This document shows, in pieces, positions 61,026 to 64,000 of a stretch of DNA of 64,000 nt. Numbering within the stretch: position 1 is the stretch's first letter; each line of letters begins with the position of its first letter. The notes beneath the pieces were generated by a model, which did not search any database, had not been told where the DNA came from, and was given only the letters and a program-made list of their open reading frames with translations. Position numbers and translations under genes: made by a program. Source of the stretch: Cytophagaceae bacterium (GTDB lineage: Bacteria; Bacteroidota; Bacteroidia; Cytophagales; Spirosomataceae); NCBI GenBank assembly GCA_947460975.1, contig CANHGO010000002.1, forward strand, positions 196,427 to 260,426. The letters run 5' to 3'.

Positions 61026-61571
61026 TTAATTATTGTCTTTTAAATTTTTTAATGCGGCCCAACGTGGGTCCATGTCTTCTTCTGCTTTTTCAGTTGAGTT
61101 ATCGTCCAAAACTTTTTCAGTCGAATAAATAAACTGATTTCCTTCCAAGGCTTCCGCCTCATGGATATAACGCGGATGTAATTTTTTCATAGGTACTTGT
61201 AACGCTATGAAATCAAATAAATCCTGCGATAAATCTAATTTGGGAGATTTCCTGTCGATTAAAAACAAGTTGTTCCCCATTTCCTCTGAGTGATCTGAAT
61301 ACTTATAAATAAGTTTCTCATCTACCTCAAACGGATAATCAAATTCCTCTAGGGATCGATCACAAATTAAACGGATCGAACCTTCAATTTTCAACTCTAC
61401 TTGAATCATGGTAGCCGACTTATTAAGTTCTACTACTGATCTGAATTGCCCTTTTTCAACCCATTCTTGTTCAAAAGCTTCAAAGAAATCATCCGCCCCT
61501 TCAAAGGTATATCGATACGATTTATCTTCTAAAGAAAGTATGGGTATCTGATATGCGTCTAAAACTTTCAT
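61026..61571 (-). CDS. DUF177 (YceD-like) protein
   Basis: 181 residues from the ATG at 61571, chosen because the consensus promoter lies only 28-58 bp upstream and an extension to 61643 would start before the promoter. DUF177 features: [27 protein letters not shown], and the end [13 protein letters not shown] that is nearly universal. The family is linked to rRNA processing or ribosome assembly in plants and bacteria and is almost always upstream of rpmF. First gene of the rpmF-plsX-fabH operon. Confidence 0.93.
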   Translation of the reverse strand: MKVLDAYQIPILSLEDKSYRYTFEGADDFFEAFEQEWVEKGQFRSVVELNKSATMIQVELKIEGSIRLICDRSLEEFDYPFEVDEKLIYKYSDHSEEMGNNLFLIDRKSPKLDLSQDLFDFIALQVPMKKLHPRYIHEAEALEGNQFIYSTEKVLDDNSTEKAEEDMDPRWAALKNLKDNN

Positions 61572-61598
61572 TTCCAAAGGTGGATAAAAAAAGGAATG

Positions 61599-61629
61599 CA
61601 AAATTAGGCAAATTTTATTAAAGAGCAAA
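61599..61629 (-). promoter_or_regulatory. Promoter of the DUF177-rpmF-plsX-fabH operon
   Basis: Minus strand: TTTG (61629-61626), 19 bp, TAATTTTG (61606-61599). Both elements match the consensus exactly; the leader is about 20 nt. Confidence 0.8.
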
Positions 61630-61672
61630 TGATCAAATAACAATTTCGTAAAATCTTACGACCTTTGTCGGC

Positions 61673-62290
61673 ATGAGTCCAAGGAATAAGGTTGTCTTTT
61701 ATTATTTATCGGGGTTAATCTTTTTTGAAGCCGTGGTTTTGACCTATATTTTTTCTTTAGATCGCCTGGGTCAAATGAGTCTTATTAATTCATCTCACTC
61801 TTCTTGGGCCGATCTTTTTTTTAAAATAATTACTTCGGGAGCTGAAATAACGATCCCGATTTTGTTTTTGGGATATCTGATTTGGAAAAAAAGCGATTTA
61901 TTAAAGCCTTATGTGATTTCTTATATTTTTTCAACTGTTCTTGTACAATTTCTGAAATTAGTCGTTTTTAAAGAGGCTCTTCGACCGCTTGCCTATTTTA
62001 AGGGGCAGGCATATTCTTGGCATTTGGTGCAAAACCTTTTGATCCATGAATATAACAGTATGCCTTCGGGCCACACTTCGGCTGCATGGTTTATGTGTTT
62101 TTGGATCTCGTTGGCGGCCAAAAAACCATGGATTACCCTATTAATGGTTTTTTATGCTATGTTAGTGGCTTATTCAAGAGTTTATTTATTTCAACATTTT
62201 CCAGTGGATACCGCTGTGGGGGCTATGATAGGCACAGGAGTTTCCCTGTTAGTTTATCACTTCAATGTTTCAAAATCCGAATTACAATGA
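61673..62290 (+). CDS. PAP2-family membrane phosphatase
   Basis: 205 residues with about five to six membrane segments. Motif 2 is MPSGHTSAAWF and motif 3 is SRVYLFQHFPVD (SRx5Hx3D, exact). Motif 1 is imperfect: FKEALRP has the RP but no lysine seven residues before it. PAP2 enzymes of this size dephosphorylate undecaprenyl pyrophosphate or lipid phosphates on the periplasmic side. The stop overlaps the next start in ATGA, so translation is coupled to a GT39-like transferase, suggesting a shared lipid-linked pathway. Confidence 0.88.
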   Translation: MSPRNKVVFYYLSGLIFFEAVVLTYIFSLDRLGQMSLINSSHSSWADLFFKIITSGAEITIPILFLGYLIWKKSDLLKPYVISYIFSTVLVQFLKLVVFKEALRPLAYFKGQAYSWHLVQNLLIHEYNSMPSGHTSAAWFMCFWISLAAKKPWITLLMVFYAMLVAYSRVYLFQHFPVDTAVGAMIGTGVSLLVYHFNVSKSELQ

Positions 62291-63936
62291 TCTCATATGT
62301 CAAGCGTTTTCCATATTTAAGCTGGATTTTTTTGGGTGGCCTTGTCTTTTTACCCAATTTAGGGGCATCACATCTGTTCGATTGGGATGAAATAAATTTT
62401 GCCGAGTCGGCCCGTGAAATGTTGGTAAGCCAAGATTTTTCAAGTGTTCAAATTAATTTTTTGCCCTTTTGGGAAAAGCCTCCTTTATTCATTTGGCTGC
62501 AAGCATTAAGTTTTATGTTCTTTGGCACTTTTACGGAACATGCTTGGGCAAGTATGGAATTTGCCGCTCGTTTTCCCAATGCAATCGTTGGAATTTCAAC
62601 GCTGTTGATTATTTTTAAGCTAGGTAAAAAGTATTTTTCTGATAATTTTGGGCACCTTTGGGCTTTTTCTTATCTAGCGGCTATCACCCCACATGTATAT
62701 GCAAGTTCGGGAATTATTGACCCGCTGTTCAACTTATTTATATTTTTAGGCATTTATTATTTTGCTGAGTTTTATGCCGATTCTTCCCGAGTTAAAAACG
62801 CTATTTTAGCTGGGGTAATGATTGGATTAGGGATGCTGACGAAAGGGCCCGTGGCCTTATTGCTTTGGGGATTAACTTTATTGGTTTTCGGCATCATCCA
62901 TAAAAAGGAATTAATGCCTCGTTTTTTTACGCAATTAAAAGCGGCGATTTTGTCTGCCACGATAGCTTGTTTATTTTTTGTTTCTTGGTACGGATTGATC
63001 GCAATGAAATTTGGAATGGGAATTATCGAGGACTTTTTTGCGTATCAGATTCGACTTTTGACTACCGGGGATGCCGGCCATGGCCAACCCTTTTATTATC
63101 ATGCCCTGGTTTTATTGTTGGGCTGCTTCCCTATTTCTATTTTAGCATTGAATCGGATATTTGTCAAAAAAGAATCAAGGGCTTTCGCTTCCTGGATGAA
63201 AGTTCTATTTTGGGTGGTTTTGATTTTGTTTAGTTTGGTTAAAACGAAGATTGTTCATTATTCATCCATGTGCTGGCTGCCCATCACCTTTTTTTCGGCT
63301 CAGGTGTTACATGCTTGGCATGAAGGCAATGTGCCTTTGAACCTGCCTTTGAACCGTTTGAAAACGATTCTTTTTGTTGTGGTAGGCTTGTTGTTAGGTC
63401 TTATTTTTACCTTGGTGCCTTTGATTGGAGAAAATCCAAGCGTCTTTTTGCCTTATATTCAGGATGGGTTTGTTCGAGGCAATTTACAATCGCCTGTGGC
63501 TTGGGATGGATTTGAAAAATGGATCGGAGTGGTTTGGTCGGCTTTGATTATCTATTCCGTTTGGGGTAAAAATGGTCTCAGTTTTCAGAAATTTTTAATA
63601 TGTATGACAATCAGCATATGTTTGATTTTTGCTTATTCGAGGTATGTCGTACCGAAGATCGAGGGCTATACACAGGCTACACCCATTGATTTTTACATTG
63701 CCAAATCAGGCCAGAAAGTGTATGTTGAGACTGTAGGATTTAAATCATTTGCTCACTTACTGTATTTTCAAAAGCAAGCGGGAAGTCCGACGAGCGAGGA
63801 ATTAATGAATCGATCCTCGGTGGACCGACCTGCATTTTTTGTCATGAAGTCTGATGCCGAGGATCGATTTAAATACCATCCCAATTTGATTTTAATCAAT
63901 GAGGAGAATGGCTTTATGTTCTATAAACACAGATAA
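62287..63936 (+). CDS. GT39/ArnT-like membrane glycosyltransferase
   Basis: 549 residues from the ATG at 62287 (ATGA overlap with the PAP2 stop); the frame is open further upstream but only antisense to PAP2 coding. The first loop has FDWDEINFAESAREML, the acidic motif of GT-C enzymes, and FWEKPPLFIWLQALS. About eleven to twelve membrane segments follow, then a short periplasmic C-terminal domain (about 450-549). Related enzymes move a sugar from a polyprenyl phosphate to protein or lipid A. Acceptor and sugar are not deducible. The stop is directly followed by the stop of a convergent gene. Confidence 0.88.
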   Translation: MISYVKRFPYLSWIFLGGLVFLPNLGASHLFDWDEINFAESAREMLVSQDFSSVQINFLPFWEKPPLFIWLQALSFMFFGTFTEHAWASMEFAARFPNAIVGISTLLIIFKLGKKYFSDNFGHLWAFSYLAAITPHVYASSGIIDPLFNLFIFLGIYYFAEFYADSSRVKNAILAGVMIGLGMLTKGPVALLLWGLTLLVFGIIHKKELMPRFFTQLKAAILSATIACLFFVSWYGLIAMKFGMGIIEDFFAYQIRLLTTGDAGHGQPFYYHALVLLLGCFPISILALNRIFVKKESRAFASWMKVLFWVVLILFSLVKTKIVHYSSMCWLPITFFSAQVLHAWHEGNVPLNLPLNRLKTILFVVVGLLLGLIFTLVPLIGENPSVFLPYIQDGFVRGNLQSPVAWDGFEKWIGVVWSALIIYSVWGKNGLSFQKFLICMTISICLIFAYSRYVVPKIEGYTQATPIDFYIAKSGQKVYVETVGFKSFAHLLYFQKQAGSPTSEELMNRSSVDRPAFFVMKSDAEDRFKYHPNLILINEENGFMFYKHR

Positions 63937-64000
63937 TTAATTTTTCAATTCTTTTTCCGAGAAGAAAAATGCGGCTTCTAAAGCTGCGTTTTCATTCGAG
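63937..64000 (-). CDS. C-terminal end of an unidentified gene (partial)
   Basis: On the minus strand an open frame enters from the right edge and ends TAA at 63939-63937. The 20 visible residues end ALEAAFFFSEKELKN. Too short to assign. The convergent stop codons of this gene and the GT39 gene abut with no gap, as other convergent pairs in this window do. Confidence 0.55.
   Translation of the reverse strand, partial: SNENAALEAAFFFSEKELKN

Noticed and set aside
62086-62286. N-terminal extension of the GT39-like protein
   Set aside because: The upstream frame runs through the PAP2 gene in another phase and adds no known domain; ATGA coupling at 62287 explains the start.
1-64000. CRISPR arrays, tRNA or rRNA genes, insertion sequences
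   Set aside because: No regularly spaced repeats, cloverleaf sequences, rRNA segments or transposase motifs were recognised on either strand by reading; a covariance-model scan was not possible.

Overview
The window reads as a chromosome segment of an AT-rich Bacteroidota, most likely order Cytophagales. Direct support: promoters of the Bacteroidetes type (TTTG, 17-21 bp, TAnnTTTG) precede several genes, a SusC/SusD pair is present, one secreted protein ends in a type IX secretion (Por) sorting domain, and DUF5916, DUF2911 and DUF177-rpmF-plsX-fabH arrangements typical of the phylum occur. The genus cannot be fixed from the sequence; freshwater Spirosomataceae-like taxa are a guess. No rRNA, tRNA, IS element, prophage or CRISPR array was seen.

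Layout. 1-2263: end of a Gfo/Idh/MocA oxidoreductase, an SGNH hydrolase and a Nudix-type regulator with a decayed Nudix box, in one operon. 2265-22023: mostly housekeeping singletons and short operons (yebC, DUF5916, DUF2911, receiver protein, PhnP-like hydrolase, HAD phosphatase, T9SS metallopeptidase, accD, zinc-ribbon protein, Nif3, Nudix hydrolase, two transporters, dacB, EEP protein, rpmB, ThiF-rhodanese, rimO). 22146-42200: the accessory region. It holds a DUF1080 protein, then a long minus-strand run: SusC, SusD, a DUF2231/double PSCyt1/DUF1549/DUF1553 protein, DUF1501, PSCyt1/DUF1549/DUF1553 lipoprotein, DUF1501, a DUF2231/heme/LRR/chitobiase-C mosaic and an SGNH hydrolase. Next to it, also on the minus strand, are a Tat-exported gluconate-dehydrogenase-subunit-3-like protein, a GMC dehydrogenase with a candidate Fe-S cysteine set, and a secreted SMP-30 lactonase. 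42324-46059: prmC, lemA and two TPM genes, gmhA, and a small HMA protein behind two Crp/Fnr-like palindromes. 46122-53295: murD-ftsW-murG-murC-ftsQ-ftsA, a dcw block without ftsZ or its usual upstream genes. 53453-56065: rplM-rpsI-rpsB-tsf. 56314-61571: DUF177-rpmF-plsX-fabH-efp-accB-accC. 61673-64000: PAP2 phosphatase, GT39-like transferase, and the end of an unidentified gene.

The most unusual part is 22-42 kb. It has the uptake pair of a polysaccharide utilisation locus, but no recognisable glycoside hydrolase or polysaccharide lyase. The place of those enzymes is taken by membrane-anchored or exported heme (CxxCH) proteins, DUF1501 proteins, and, nearby, an FAD sugar dehydrogenase, a lactonase and a 3-keto-glycoside hydrolase-type (DUF1080) protein. 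I infer an envelope-located oxidative route for a carbohydrate or glycoside whose electrons may pass to c-type hemes; substrate and order of steps are not visible. A 28-bp perfect palindrome with a third half-site lies upstream of susC and is the best candidate operator for the locus.
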